Assembly: GCA_947572545.1 (NCBI GenBank)
Contig: CANPCK010000002.1
Coordinates: 1-43,149, forward strand
Direction of reading: 5' to 3'
From: an uncultured Clostridium sp.
Lineage (GTDB): Bacteria; Bacillota; Clostridia; TANB77; CAG-508
Length of the DNA stretch: 43,149 nucleotides
Shown: positions 8,831 to 18,489 of the stretch, piece after piece
Layout of the letters: every line of letters begins with the position of its first letter
Numbering within the stretch: the stretch's first letter is position 1
Notes under the pieces: model-generated
Told to the model about the DNA's origin: nothing
Databases searched by the model: none
What the model saw: only the letters and a program-made list of their open reading frames with translations
Program-made: the position numbers and the translations under genes

Positions 8831-10543
8831 TTAATTATTTTTCATCTTCTCAATTTCAGCATGTCTCTTAACTTTTTGTGTAGTTGTTTTTATCATAGGT
8901 TCATCTGTAAGAACAAGTTTCTTCATGTATTTATATTTTGGAAGTTTTGTATTTATTTCTTTAATGTCGTTCCAAACTATATCTCTAAACTCCTCTTCTG
9001 GTATCTCTCCATATTTTTCTTTTACATAGTCTTTATTATATACAATTTTTACTGATACAAGCAAGTCATCATCTTTTTCTTCTCCATATACCATGCTTTC
9101 AGCAACATAAGGAAGATTATTAATTAGTACTTCTAATTCTTCTGGATAAATATTTTTTCCATTTTTCAAAACTATTACATTCTTCTTTCTTCCTGCAATA
9201 AAGAAAATTCCATCTTTATCAATATAACCTAAATCTCCTGTATGAAACCATCCATCTTTTAGAATTTCATTCGTTGCTTCTTCATCCTCATAATATCCTA
9301 ACATTACATTTGGCCCTTTTGCAATAATCTCACCAATTCCTTCCTCATTAGGATTGTCTATTCTCATTTCTACATCTGGCATTGGATATCCAATAGAACC
9401 ATATCTTATAGTTTTTTCTGTTTCTGCTGAAAGTACTGGAGATGTTTCTGTTAATCCGTATCCTTGTATAGTAAGTATTCCTAAGTCGTTTAATCCTTTT
9501 GCAACTCTTTTATCAAGAGCTGATGCTCCACTTACAATAAACCTTATTTCTCCACCTAATTCATTTAAAACTTCTTTAAATAATTTTCTTCTTATATCAA
9601 TTCCAAATTTTAATAAGAAATTACTAAATCCTTTTGCAAATTTTATTAACTTTGTTTTTCCCTTTTTCTCTATACCTGCTTCTATCTTTTTATACATTGA
9701 TTCTATTAAAAGCGGTACACAAATAAATATTGTTACTTTATATTCTTTTAAATTTTCTTGTATATGTCTTAATCCATCACAGAATACATTTTTTACTCCC
9801 TTTGATAGAAATATCATTATTCCTGTTGAGCCAAATGTATGATGGAATGGTAAAAACGCAATGTTTGTGTCTGTATTAAATATTCCTTCTACTTTACTCA
9901 TCGAATTTATATTACTCGCTATATTTTTATGTGATAACATAACAGCTTTAGATAGTGACGTTGTTCCTGACGTAAATACTATTGCAGCCACTTTTTCTCT
10001 ATCTATTTTAGCTTTTATATATTCTGTATTTCCTGATTTTATTAATTCTTTACCTTTTTCTATAAGCTCTTTCATTGTGTTTAAATCTTCTATTTCATCC
10101 ATACAAATTATTTTCTTTAACGCTGTTTCTTTTTTATCTATAATTTTATTTAATATTTCTACATAGTTAGCTTCACAAAAAATCACTTCTGCTTTAGATT
10201 TTTTGATGGACATTTCTATTTCGTCTTCTGGTAATCCTTTATCTAATGGAACAACAATTCCTACTCCATTAATAACTGCTGTATATGATGTTACCCACTC
10301 ATATCTATTTTTTCCTATTACAGCTATTCTCTTGTCTTTATATCCCATATCTATTAAAGCTGTTCCAAGTGCATTTACTTCTTCTCCAAATGTTTTATAT
10401 GATATATTTTCATAATTTACATTTTTTCCTTCTTTATGTTTTATTACAAAAGCTGTGTGATTAGCAAATTCTGTACAAGCATTATTTATCATGTCCTTTA
10501 AATTTTCAAATTCTTTGACATTATACAAGATTTCATTTTTCAT
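8831..10543 (-). CDS. AMP-forming long-chain acyl-CoA synthetase
   Basis: This 570-residue ANL-family ligase carries the AMP-binding motif FTSGTTSLSKAVMLSH (about residues 190-205), GYGLTETSPV (about 358-367) and the C-terminal hinge block GWFHTGDLGYIDKDGIFFIAGRK followed by NGKNIYPEELE. It activates fatty acids to acyl-adenylate and then acyl-CoA in the cytoplasm or at the membrane. No in-frame CGG is present. The upstream region has a good sigma-A promoter with a palindrome over the -10 and a 5' leader that contains part of the intergenic element family. It appears monocistronic. Confidence 0.9.
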   Translation of the reverse strand: MKNEILYNVKEFENLKDMINNACTEFANHTAFVIKHKEGKNVNYENISYKTFGEEVNALGTALIDMGYKDKRIAVIGKNRYEWVTSYTAVINGVGIVVPLDKGLPEDEIEMSIKKSKAEVIFCEANYVEILNKIIDKKETALKKIICMDEIEDLNTMKELIEKGKELIKSGNTEYIKAKIDREKVAAIVFTSGTTSLSKAVMLSHKNIASNINSMSKVEGIFNTDTNIAFLPFHHTFGSTGIMIFLSKGVKNVFCDGLRHIQENLKEYKVTIFICVPLLIESMYKKIEAGIEKKGKTKLIKFAKGFSNFLLKFGIDIRRKLFKEVLNELGGEIRFIVSGASALDKRVAKGLNDLGILTIQGYGLTETSPVLSAETEKTIRYGSIGYPMPDVEMRIDNPNEEGIGEIIAKGPNVMLGYYEDEEATNEILKDGWFHTGDLGYIDKDGIFFIAGRKKNVIVLKNGKNIYPEELEVLINNLPYVAESMVYGEEKDDDLLVSVKIVYNKDYVKEKYGEIPEEEFRDIVWNDIKEINTKLPKYKYMKKLVLTDEPMIKTTTQKVKRHAEIEKMKNN

Positions 10544-10590
10544 ATAATATTCCCCAAATCCTTCCTTAAATCAAAAAACTAATTTAAAAA

Positions 10591-10647
10591 AGAATTAGTA
10601 TTATTGCTAAAGCTGTTAAGACTTTTACTCTTATATCCCTTGTATAC
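10591..10647 (-). repeat. Intergenic element G in the acyl-CoA synthetase leader
   Basis: The minus strand reads CTTAACAGCTTTAGCAATAA then TACTAATTC, close to the ileS-leader element E (CTTTAACAGCATCAGCAATA then TGCTGATT). It looks like a partial member of the same family within the 5' leader of the synthetase gene. Confidence 0.5.
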
Positions 10648-10696
10648 AATTTTCCTCACAAAATTATATACTTTCAACCAATTATTTTTTAAATTT

Positions 10697-10742
10697 ATCT
10701 AGTTTATAATACTAGATTATCACATACCAAATATTAAGTCAA
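10697..10742 (-). promoter_or_regulatory. Promoter with palindromic operator for the acyl-CoA synthetase
   Basis: On the minus strand TTGACT (10737-10742), a 17-bp spacer and TAATCT (10714-10719) form a promoter. A near-perfect palindrome ATCTAGT-7 bp-ACTAGAT (10697-10717) overlaps the -10 and is a candidate operator for a fatty-acid-responsive repressor, which is an inference from the gene it controls. Confidence 0.6.
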
Positions 10743-10768
10743 TTACTTTGACCATTCATTCTACGATT

Positions 10769-11922
10769 TTATTTTTCCCTTAATTCATTAACACATCTTT
10801 CTAAATTTCTTATTAAAAAATCCACATCTTCTTTTGTATTATGCTCTCCAAATGTTGTTCTTATTGAACCATTTATATATTCTTTTGGGGTTCCGTATTG
10901 CTAAAAGAACATGTGAAGGGCTTTGTACTTCTGAATTACATGCTGAACCTGTTGATACACATATTCCGCACTTCGTCTAGTTTTAAAAGTAAAGAATTTC
11001 CATCTATATTTTTAAATGATATATTCGCATTACCTGACAGTCTATCATGTCTGTCTCCATTTATATAAATATCTGGTATCCTTTTTTCTATATTTGAAAT
11101 ATAGTATTCTCTTAAATCTAATAATTTTTCGTTATATTTGTCTATGTTTTTATATGCTAGTTCTATTGCTTTCCCGTAGTCCCACAATTTCTGCCACATT
11201 TTCTGTTCCTGCTCTTTTATCTTTTTCTTGGTGTCCTCCGATCTTGTATTTTATCAAATTTTACTCCTTCTCTTACATATAGTGCTCCTACTCCCTTTGG
11301 TCCATAGAATTTATGTGCCGACATTGATAACATATCAATATTATCTTTTTGTACATCTATTTTTAAATTTCCGCATAGCCTGAACACTATCAGTATGAAA
11401 ATATACTTTGTGTCTTTTTGCAATTTCTCCTATTTCTTTTATTGGCTCTATTGTTCCTATTTCATTATTTGCTGTCATTATTGATATTAGAATTGTTTTT
11501 TCTGTTATACTATTTTCAAGTTCTGCTAAATTTATTTTTCCATTTTCATCTACATTCAAGTATGTTATTCTAAATCCTTCTTTTTCTAAACTCTCACATG
11601 TTCCTAACACTGCATGATGTTCTATTTTTGTTGTTATTATATGATTTCCTTTGTCTTTATTAGCATATGCTACTCCTTTTATTGCTAGATTATCACTTTC
11701 GCTTCCACAACCTGTAAAGTATATTTCTTTTGGGCTTTTTGCTCCTATTGATTTTGCAACTTGTTCTCTTGCATGATTAAGTGCTACCCTATTGTGTCTC
11801 CCTATCGTATATATTGATGATGGATTTCCATAATTTAATCCAAAGTATGGTATCATTTCTTTCAAGACTTCATCTTTTACATATGTTGTTGCTGCATGGT
11901 CAAAATATCGTATTTTATCCAT
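10769..11922 (-). CDS. nifS: Cysteine desulfurase, needs five +1 shifts at CGG
   Basis: Five +1 shifts turn a string of fragments into one 382-residue class V aminotransferase-fold enzyme, a normal length for NifS/IscS. Sites are CGG at 11371-11373, 11238-11240, 11174-11176, 10966-10968 and 10893-10895, giving Gly184, 228, 249, 318 and 342. Corrected blocks include [27 protein letters not shown] with the PLP lysine, [42 protein letters not shown] with the catalytic cysteine, and [18 protein letters not shown]. The N-terminus [15 protein letters not shown] is also typical. It supplies sulfur for Fe-S clusters and tRNA thiolation. All active-site parts downstream of residue 183 depend on the shifts. 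Confidence 0.95.
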
Positions 11923-11964
11923 TTTTAACCTCCATTCGAGCTGATTTATAACTCTATTATTTCT

Positions 11965-12077
11965 TCCTCTTTCATTAATTAGTGAGAATGAAAGAGATTA
12001 AATTTAGCCATTTCAAAATTCGTAGAATTTTGAAAGCAATAGAATTCATGATAGTGTAAAACTTGTTTTTACACTAT
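11965..12077 (-). other. Hairpin-rich leader upstream of the cysteine desulfurase
   Basis: The 373-bp gap 11923-12295 contains two perfect hairpins, TTTCAAAATT-5-AATTTTGAAA (12011-12035) and ATAGTGTAAAA-5-TTTTACACTAT (12051-12077), inside arms that include CTTTCATT/AATGAAAG. It may be another structured intergenic element or the leader of the desulfurase mRNA. The rest of the gap holds the promoter and leader of the gene at 12296. Confidence 0.45.
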
Positions 12078-12151
12078 ATCCTTCTCTTTATTTTATTATA
12101 TGCAGTAAACAAAAATTTAACATTTTTTGTTATTTCTACTTAAAATAAAAT

Positions 12152-12180
12152 TTGAAATTTTATGCAAAATGTGCTATAAT
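12152..12180 (+). promoter_or_regulatory. Near-consensus sigma-A promoter
   Basis: TTGAAA (12152-12157), a 17-bp spacer and TATAAT (12175-12180) drive the GC-rich gene at 12296. Confidence 0.8.
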
Positions 12181-12192
12181 ATAATTGTACCT

Positions 12193-12276
12193 AGGGCTTT
12201 AAGCCCACACACAATATTATTTTAGGGTCTAGTCAACCCACTTAGGTAGTATGAAAGTTATGTTCTATACCTAAGT
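12193..12276 (+). other. Structured leader shared with the gene at 28461
   Basis: The leader contains GGGCTT-AAGCCC, then TTTAGGGTCTAGTCAACCC and a hairpin with arms ACTTAGGTA and TACCTAAGT. The leader of the GC-rich gene at 28461 (minus strand, 28478-28531) repeats TTTAGGGTCTAGTCAGCCC, CTTAGG and a closing CTTAAGT at matching spacing. Two unrelated proteins therefore share a conserved 5' leader. Confidence 0.7.
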
Positions 12277-12295
12277 AACAAGTGGAGGAAAAACC

Positions 12296-12937
12296 ATGAA
12301 AACCAGCAAGTTCTTCACCCCAGCATTGATCCTTTGCGTCATCCTGAGTATTTTCGCAGTTGCTTTTGCCTTCGATTTCATTATCGGAGACAATTACCGC
12401 CATTATACTCCTGGTGAGCCCGATACCGCGTCCACACTTCCCGCACCGCCTGTGCCGTCCGTTTCTTCTGTTTCGCCCGCAGCTTCGTTATCCAACATTC
12501 TCATTAACAGCAATGACTCCATCTCCAATATTGACAAGTATTGGCAGTTAAAAACCAGCGAGATCATGGAAACCGCAGTAGAATGTACTCCCTCTCTGGA
12601 CTACATATGTCCATATGCTGACAGCAAGTGTGTTAGCACCATCGAATTTACTGATGTTGACAAGCACCTTACAACTTGGGATATCCACATCTTCAATTTG
12701 GACAATGTCATCGGCACTTGGATTGTCAGTGAGACCGGCAATACACTTACATTCTATGGAAATACATATCTTTACACCTTGGACAATGTGAACGTGCACA
12801 TTGGAAGCTATCTTTCGGATGGTGAAAAAAACTTCTATGAAGGGCATCTGTGTGTGTATCCTAACAGAGTTACCAACATAAATGACTTCATGGTTGTGAC
12901 TTATGACGGCAAGCCTCAGCTTCCTCTTGTACCTTAA
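12296..12937 (+). CDS. GC-rich secreted protein of unknown function
   Basis: I do not recognise this 213-residue protein. It has a clear signal peptide or anchor (about residues 5-26), a Pro/Ser-rich linker (about 40-65) and a C-terminal domain of about 140 residues with three cysteines and repeated aromatic and Asp residues, predicted to be exported. GC content and codon choice (GCC, CTC, ATC, CGC) differ sharply from all native genes. It has its own consensus promoter, a leader shared with another GC-rich gene, a GTGGAGG ribosome site and a very strong terminator, and so behaves as an autonomous single-gene cassette. It has no in-frame CGG. Confidence 0.7.
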   Translation: MKTSKFFTPALILCVILSIFAVAFAFDFIIGDNYRHYTPGEPDTASTLPAPPVPSVSSVSPAASLSNILINSNDSISNIDKYWQLKTSEIMETAVECTPSLDYICPYADSKCVSTIEFTDVDKHLTTWDIHIFNLDNVIGTWIVSETGNTLTFYGNTYLYTLDNVNVHIGSYLSDGEKNFYEGHLCVYPNRVTNINDFMVVTYDGKPQLPLVP

Positions 12938-12976
12938 AGCGGGTCTTTCCTTCAAGCTTAGCTACTAAAGCCAAGC

Positions 12977-13016
12977 GCCGATGGGGTCATGCATTTTATA
13001 GCATGACCCCATCGGC
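12977..13016 (+). terminator. Very strong GC-rich terminator
   Basis: A perfect 16-bp stem (GCCGATGGGGTCATGC and complement, 8-base loop) follows the GC-rich gene by about 40 bp. The sequence continues ATTTATATA, so it could also serve ileS on the other strand. Confidence 0.85.
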
Positions 13017-13047
13017 ATTTATATATAATTATTCTCTTTCAATATAT

Positions 13048-16000
13048 TTAAGCCTTTTCTACTCCAATATTAATTTTTTCTCCATTAATATTAAATTCTG
13101 TGCAGTGTTCCATATTATCTCTAATAATTAAATCTATTGTTAAAGTTTCCTTTTTGATTGTTTCTTCATTATCTTTTATTACTTTTTCTAGCATTTCATT
13201 TCCTGATACATAAAGATAAATTCTATCTAGTACTTCAAATCCTCTATCTTTTCTTAAGTTTTGCACTTTTGATATTATTTCTCTCACATATCCTTCATTT
13301 CTTAATTCTTCAGTAATTAATGTATCAAGTACTACACCAATTAATCCATTTCCTGCAAATGCAAATCCTTCTTTTCCTTGCATTGTAACAAGTAAATTAT
13401 CCTTATTTAGTTCTATTTCCGTTTCTCCAACTTTGATAACTTTACTTCCACCATTATTGATTGTTGTAGCTAGTTCCATTTGATTACATTTTGCAATCTC
13501 TTGTTTTATTTGTGGTATTAATTTTCCATATTCTTTTCCAAGTACTGGAAGATTTGGCAATATCTCAAAATTGACATATTTAGAAAGATCTGCTCCAAGT
13601 TCTACTTTCTTTATGTTTAATTCGTCTTTTATTATATCTCCATAATATTTAGGAAGTGTATCTATTGAAATTAGCATTTCTGAAAGTGGCTGTCTATTTT
13701 TTATATTTGCTGTATTTCTTGCACTTCTTCCTAATTTAACTAGTGTATATGCTAAATCCATTTCTTTTTCTAATTCTTTGTCTATTGCTTCTTCTTCTAC
13801 TTCTGGCCATGTACATAAATGTACACTTTCTTTTGCCTCTTTATCTAAACTTATTACTAGGTTTTGATAAATTTCTTCTGCTATAAATGGTACAAATGGT
13901 GCTATTGCTTTTGAAAGTGTAACAAGTACTCTATATAATGTAACAAATGCACCTAATTTATCATCTGTTAATTCATTTCCCCAAAATCTACTTCTATTAC
14001 GCCTTACATACCAATTTGATAGATTGTCTACAAATTCTTCTATTTTTAATGCTGAACCTGTTATATCATATTTGTCTAATCCTTCATCTACTTCTTTTAC
14101 TAATGTATTTAATTTTGAAGTTATCCATTTATCCATTACATTACTTGATACAAAATCCTTATGTTGTAATGGATTTATCTTGTCTATATTTGCATATAAC
14201 ACATAGAATGAGTAAACATTCCATAATGTTCCTAAAAATCTTCTTGATGTGTCTCCTACATCTTCTGTTGAAAATCTTGTTGGAAGCCATGGACTACTAG
14301 CTGTATAAAAATGCCATCTTGTTGCATCTGCTCCTTCTTTGCTTAATACTTCAAATGGATCTACAACATTTCCTTTTGATTTAGACATCTTTAATCCTTT
14401 TTTATCTAGTACATGCCCTAAAACTATACAGTTTTCAAATGATGCTTTATCAAATATTGCTGTTGATATTGCAAGTAAAGTATAGAACCAACCTCTAGTT
14501 TGATCTACTGCTTCTGATATAAATTGTGCAGGGTAATTTTGCTCAAATAGCTCTTTATTTTCAAATGGGTAATGTAGCTGTGCAAATGGCATTGAACCTG
14601 AGTCAAACCAACAGTCTATAACTTCTCTCTCTCTTGTCATTTCTTTTCCGCATTTTTCGCATTTTAAGTGAACATCATCTATATATGGTTTATGAAGTTC
14701 TATGTCACTTGGTACATTTATTCCTTTTTGTTTTAATTCTTCTATACTTCCTATACATTCTTTATGTCCACATTCACATGTCCATATTGGAAGTGGTGTT
14801 CCCCAGTATCTGTCTCTAGAAATACCCCAGTCTATTACATTTTCAACAAATTTTCCAAATCTTCCTGTTCTTATTGTATCAGGATACCATTTGATTTTAT
14901 TATTGTTTGCAACAAGTTTGTCTCTTAATGTAGACATTGCAACAAACCAACTCTCTTTTGGATAGTATAGAAGTGGTGTATCACATCTCCAGCAGTGTGG
15001 ATATGAGTGCATATGTCTTTGCGATTTGAATAACTTATTATTTTCTTTTAAGTAATTTACTATATTTTCATCACATTTTTTTACAAATTTTCCTGCCCAT
15101 GGTGTTACTTCTTCTATAAATTTTCCTTCTTTGTCTACTAAGTTTATGAATGTTATTCCATTTTCTTTAGCAACTATACTATCATCTTCTCCATATGCTG
15201 GTGCAATATGTACAATTCCTGTTCCTTCTTCTAAACTTACATAATCTCCATGTATTACAACAAATGCCTTTCCTTCTACTTTTCCAAATGGCATTAGTCT
15301 TTTATATTTCATTCCAAGTAGCTCTTCACCTTTGAATTCTTTTACTATTTCGTAATTTTCTCCTAAAACTTCTTTGCATAAGTCTTTTGCTAGAATGTAT
15401 ATTTCTCCTGGTTTTACATTTTCATTTTCTGTTTCCGTCACTTTTGCTTCAACATAAGTATATTCTTTATTTACACATAATGCTAAGTTTGAAGGTAAAG
15501 TCCAAGGTGTTGTTGTCCATGCTAATATATATGTATTTTCTTTATCTTCTACTTCAAATTTTGCTATACATGTTAAGTCATTTACATCTTTGTATCCTTG
15601 TGCAACTTCATGTGAAGATAATGCTGTACCACATCTAGGACAATATGGCATTACCTTATGTCCCTTGTATAATAAATCTTTACTCCACATTTGTGAAATA
15701 GCCCACCAAACTGATTCTATATAGTTATTATGGTATGTTACATATGGGTTATCCATATCTACCCAAAATCCAATTTGGTTTGTCATGTCTTCCCACATAG
15801 AAACATAAGTAAACACACTTTGTTTACAGTCTTTGATAAATTTTTCTATTCCATATTCTTCTATTTGTGCTTTTCCTGATATTCCAAGTTTCTTCTCTAT
15901 TTCTAGTTCTACTGGAAGTCCATGTGTATCCCATCCTGCTTTTCTTATTACTTGGTAACCTTTCATTACTTTATATCTTGGAATTATGTCTTTCATTACT

Positions 16001-16185
16001 CTTGTTAATATATGACCAACATGTGGCTTTCCATTTGCTGTTGGTGGTCCATCATAAAATGTAAAATATCTTTCTCCTTTATTCATATCAAAGTTTTTCT
16101 TTATTATGTCATGCTCTTTCCAAAAATTTCTTACTTCTATTTCTTTTCCTGCAAATCCATTTGGTAGTTCAACTTTTTTATACAT
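13048..16185 (-). CDS. ileS: Isoleucyl-tRNA synthetase
   Basis: This class I synthetase of 1045 residues contains the HIGH-type motif [11 protein letters not shown] (about residues 47-57), the editing domain, several CxxC metal sites ([22 protein letters not shown]) and KMSKSKGN. It charges tRNA-Ile. I place the start at ATG 16185, which has an AGGAGGA site; the in-frame ATG at 16200 is part of that ribosome-binding stretch. Over a thousand codons contain no in-frame CGG. The 5' region holds structured element E; no T-box sequence (GGTGGTACCGCG-like) is seen. Confidence 0.97.
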   Translation of the reverse strand: MYKKVELPNGFAGKEIEVRNFWKEHDIIKKNFDMNKGERYFTFYDGPPTANGKPHVGHILTRVMKDIIPRYKVMKGYQVIRKAGWDTHGLPVELEIEKKLGISGKAQIEEYGIEKFIKDCKQSVFTYVSMWEDMTNQIGFWVDMDNPYVTYHNNYIESVWWAISQMWSKDLLYKGHKVMPYCPRCGTALSSHEVAQGYKDVNDLTCIAKFEVEDKENTYILAWTTTPWTLPSNLALCVNKEYTYVEAKVTETENENVKPGEIYILAKDLCKEVLGENYEIVKEFKGEELLGMKYKRLMPFGKVEGKAFVVIHGDYVSLEEGTGIVHIAPAYGEDDSIVAKENGITFINLVDKEGKFIEEVTPWAGKFVKKCDENIVNYLKENNKLFKSQRHMHSYPHCWRCDTPLLYYPKESWFVAMSTLRDKLVANNNKIKWYPDTIRTGRFGKFVENVIDWGISRDRYWGTPLPIWTCECGHKECIGSIEELKQKGINVPSDIELHKPYIDDVHLKCEKCGKEMTREREVIDCWFDSGSMPFAQLHYPFENKELFEQNYPAQFISEAVDQTRGWFYTLLAISTAIFDKASFENCIVLGHVLDKKGLKMSKSKGNVVDPFEVLSKEGADATRWHFYTASSPWLPTRFSTEDVGDTSRRFLGTLWNVYSFYVLYANIDKINPLQHKDFVSSNVMDKWITSKLNTLVKEVDEGLDKYDITGSALKIEEFVDNLSNWYVRRNRSRFWGNELTDDKLGAFVTLYRVLVTLSKAIAPFVPFIAEEIYQNLVISLDKEAKESVHLCTWPEVEEEAIDKELEKEMDLAYTLVKLGRSARNTANIKNRQPLSEMLISIDTLPKYYGDIIKDELNIKKVELGADLSKYVNFEILPNLPVLGKEYGKLIPQIKQEIAKCNQMELATTINNGGSKVIKVGETEIELNKDNLLVTMQGKEGFAFAGNGLIGVVLDTLITEELRNEGYVREIISKVQNLRKDRGFEVLDRIYLYVSGNEMLEKVIKDNEETIKKETLTIDLIIRDNMEHCTEFNINGEKINIGVEKA

Positions 16186-16201
16186 ACTTCCTCCTACCAT
16201 T

Positions 16202-16326
16202 TAAACAATAATCAGCATATTGCTGATGCTGTTAAAGCTATGCTTGTTACAGCATCAGTATGCAATTTACTTTAGCAAATTGTAATCATTAGAAATTTAT
16301 CTTGTACTATACTAATTCTTGTTTAA
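16202..16326 (-). repeat. Intergenic palindromic element E (ileS leader)
   Basis: On the minus strand the outer arms TAAACAAGAATTAGTATA and TATGCTGATTATTGTTTA pair with each other. Inside is GATGCTG-TAAC-AAGC-AT-AGCTT-TAA-CAGCATC, a nested hairpin. The outer motif matches element A, and the nested hairpin has a counterpart with different stem bases in the valS leader (31239-31301). Confidence 0.7.
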
Positions 16327-16351
16327 ACTAACATTTTACTATTTAAGTTTA

Positions 16352-17665
16352 TTAAGCTGTTTCTTTTTGCTTCTTTTCTATAATTTTTTTCCTTTTAATA
16401 TGTCTTTTTTCTTTTCTTTCTTCATTTATTACTAAATCTGGTTCTTTACCCTCTACAACAGTTCCTCTTGTTATAATACATTTTTCTATCTTTGGATTTG
16501 AAGGTATATCAAACATAATATCACGCATTATTTCTTCTATTATAGAACGTAATCCTCTTGCTCCTGTATTTCTTTCAATTGCTTTTTCAACTATTGCTAA
16601 AAGTGCATCTTCTGTAAATTCAAGCTCTACTCCATCAAATTCTAATAGTTTTTTGTATTGCTTCATTAATGCATTTTTAGGTTCTGTTAATATCTTGACT
16701 AACGCATTTTTATCTAATTCTCTAAGTGTTGTAACTATTGGTAATCTTCCTACAAACTCTGGAATTAGTCCAAATTTTAATAAGTCTTGTGGTAATAATT
16801 CTTCATATATTTTATATTTATCAACTTCTTTTTTACTCTCTATTTTAGCTGAAAATCCTATCGCTTTTTTTCCAATTCTTTCATTTATGATATTATCTAA
16901 CCCTTCAAATGCTCCCCCACATATAAATAGAATATTTGCAGTATTGATTTGTAAAAGTTCTTGATGTGGATGTTTTCTTCCTCCTTGTGGTGGAACTGAT
17001 GCTGTTGTTCCTTCTATTATTTTAAGTAGTGCTTGTTGTACACCTTCTCCACTTACATCTCTAGTAATTGAAGGATTCTCTGATTTTCTTGTAATTTTAT
17101 CTATTTCGTCTATATATATAATTCCTCTTTCTGCTGCTTCTATATCATAATCTGCTGATTGAATTAATTTTAATAGTATATTTTCAACATCTTCTCCGAC
17201 ATATCCAGCTTCTGTAAGTGTTGTTGCATCAGCAATAGAAAATGGTACTTTTAAAATTTTTGCAAGTGTTTGTGCAAGTAATGTTTTTCCACATCCTGTT
17301 GGCCCAAGAAGTAAAACATTACTTTTTTGTATTTCTACATCATTTGCTTCTTCTTCATTATTTATTCTTTTATAATGATTATATACAGCAACTGATAATG
17401 TCTTTTTTGCTTCTTCTTGACCTATCACATATTCATCTAATATATTTTTTATTTGAGCAGGATTTGGTAATTCTTCATCTTCTCCTAATGTATATTTTAT
17501 TTCATCATCAAAATTGTCGTCTTCTTCTACTATATTTTTGCAAATCCCTATACATTCATCACATATATACACCCCTGGTCCTGCTACTATTTTTTTAACA
17601 TTCTCTTGTGTTTTTCCACAGAATGAGCATTTGACATTTTTATCATTATTATTGTTTTTTGCCAT
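16352..17665 (-). CDS. clpX: ClpX, ATP-dependent unfoldase of ClpXP
   Basis: This 437-residue AAA+ protein has an N-terminal zinc domain ([11 protein letters not shown] and CDECIGIC), Walker A GPTGCGKT, Walker B IIYIDEID and the C-terminal sensor-2 region [10 protein letters not shown]. It recognises tagged substrates and feeds them to ClpP, encoded just upstream. ATG 17665 is chosen because AAGGAG lies 9 nt before it; an upstream GTG overlaps that site. There is no in-frame CGG. Confidence 0.97.
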   Translation of the reverse strand: MAKNNNNDKNVKCSFCGKTQENVKKIVAGPGVYICDECIGICKNIVEEDDNFDDEIKYTLGEDEELPNPAQIKNILDEYVIGQEEAKKTLSVAVYNHYKRINNEEEANDVEIQKSNVLLLGPTGCGKTLLAQTLAKILKVPFSIADATTLTEAGYVGEDVENILLKLIQSADYDIEAAERGIIYIDEIDKITRKSENPSITRDVSGEGVQQALLKIIEGTTASVPPQGGRKHPHQELLQINTANILFICGGAFEGLDNIINERIGKKAIGFSAKIESKKEVDKYKIYEELLPQDLLKFGLIPEFVGRLPIVTTLRELDKNALVKILTEPKNALMKQYKKLLEFDGVELEFTEDALLAIVEKAIERNTGARGLRSIIEEIMRDIMFDIPSNPKIEKCIITRGTVVEGKEPDLVINEERKEKRHIKRKKIIEKKQKETA

Positions 17666-17711
17666 TATTTGCACTCCTTAAATTAATTTAATTTTGTGAA
17701 TTTATAATATT

Positions 17712-17747
17712 ATATAAAATAAAACGCCTTAGCGTTTTATTTTATAT
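17712..17747 (-). terminator. Terminator after clpP
   Basis: A perfect 16-bp AT-rich stem ATATAAAATAAAACGC and complement, with loop CTTA, begins 2 bp past the clpP stop. It separates clpP from clpX or reduces read-through. Confidence 0.8.
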
Positions 17748-17748
17748 G

Positions 17749-18348
17749 TTAAGGTCTTTTATCCAATATTCCATCTATTAATCCATATTCTAAAGCTTCT
17801 TTTGCTGTCATATAGTTATCTCTTTCTGTATCTCTATTAATTACTTCTAATGGTTGACCTGTTCTTTCACTTAATATTTTATTTAATTTTTCACGAGTTC
17901 TTACCATGTGATCTGCATGTATTTTTATTTCTGTTGTTTGACCTGAAAGTCCTCCTGATATTAATGGTTGATGTATTAATATTTCTGAATTTGGAGTTGC
18001 AAATCTCTTTCCTTTTTCTCCTGATGTTAAAAGCACAGCTCCCATACTCGCTGCCATTCCTACACATATTGTAGAAACTGGACATTTAATATAATTTATT
18101 GTATCATATATAGCCATTCCATCTGTTATAGATCCTCCTGGACTATTTATATATAGTGATATTTCTTTGTCTGGATCTTCTGATTCTAGAAATAAAAGTT
18201 GTGCTACAACAACTCCTGCTGATGCACTATCTACTTGTTCTCCTAAGAATATTATTCTATCTTTTAGTAGTCTTGAATATATATCGTAAGATCTTTCTCC
18301 TTTATTAGTTTGCTCTATAACATAAGGTATTAAGGTATTTTCTAACAT
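17749..18348 (-). CDS. clpP: ClpP, serine protease subunit of ClpXP
   Basis: This is a protease subunit of 199 residues with the catalytic Ser in GMAASMGA, His in ILIHQP and the downstream Asp. [15 protein letters not shown] is the oligomerisation block. I place the start at ATG 18348 ([10 protein letters not shown]), which has GAAGG about 9 nt upstream; ATG 18354 is too close to that site. The order tig-clpP-clpX is the standard Firmicutes arrangement for chaperone-linked proteolysis. Confidence 0.96.
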   Translation of the reverse strand: MLENTLIPYVIEQTNKGERSYDIYSRLLKDRIIFLGEQVDSASAGVVVAQLLFLESEDPDKEISLYINSPGGSITDGMAIYDTINYIKCPVSTICVGMAASMGAVLLTSGEKGKRFATPNSEILIHQPLISGGLSGQTTEIKIHADHMVRTREKLNKILSERTGQPLEVINRDTERDNYMTAKEALEYGLIDGILDKRP

Positions 18349-18370
18349 AAACATTTTCCTTCTTTCTTAA

Positions 18371-18489
18371 TTTTGAAAAGAAACAAGTAGTACTAAGCAT
18401 TTCTAATTAAAAAAGCGGAAGTGTGCTTTTGCACATTGAGCATTTTTTATATTAGAAATAACAAAGTAATACGCCGTTTATTTTCGAAA
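18371..18489 (+). repeat. Intergenic palindromic element C
   Basis: A 119-bp imperfect palindrome lies between tig and clpP. The outer arms TTTTGAAAAGAAACAAGTAG and CGTTTATTTTCGAAA pair; the second layer ATTTCTAAT/ATTAGAAAT encloses GA-AGTGTGC-TTTT-GCACATT-GA. Its closest relative is element F at 24717 on the opposite strand, which shares the outer arms but lacks most of the inner hairpin. Confidence 0.75.

Noticed and set aside
9354-9842. Plus-strand ORF antisense to the acyl-CoA synthetase
   Set aside because: Reverse-frame shadow without start signals; the minus strand carries a complete, recognisable enzyme.
10769-11922. Cysteine desulfurase as a pseudogene
   Set aside because: All five breaks are the same event (an extra C before a glycine codon) and everything between them is conserved, including catalytic residues; random decay would not do this.
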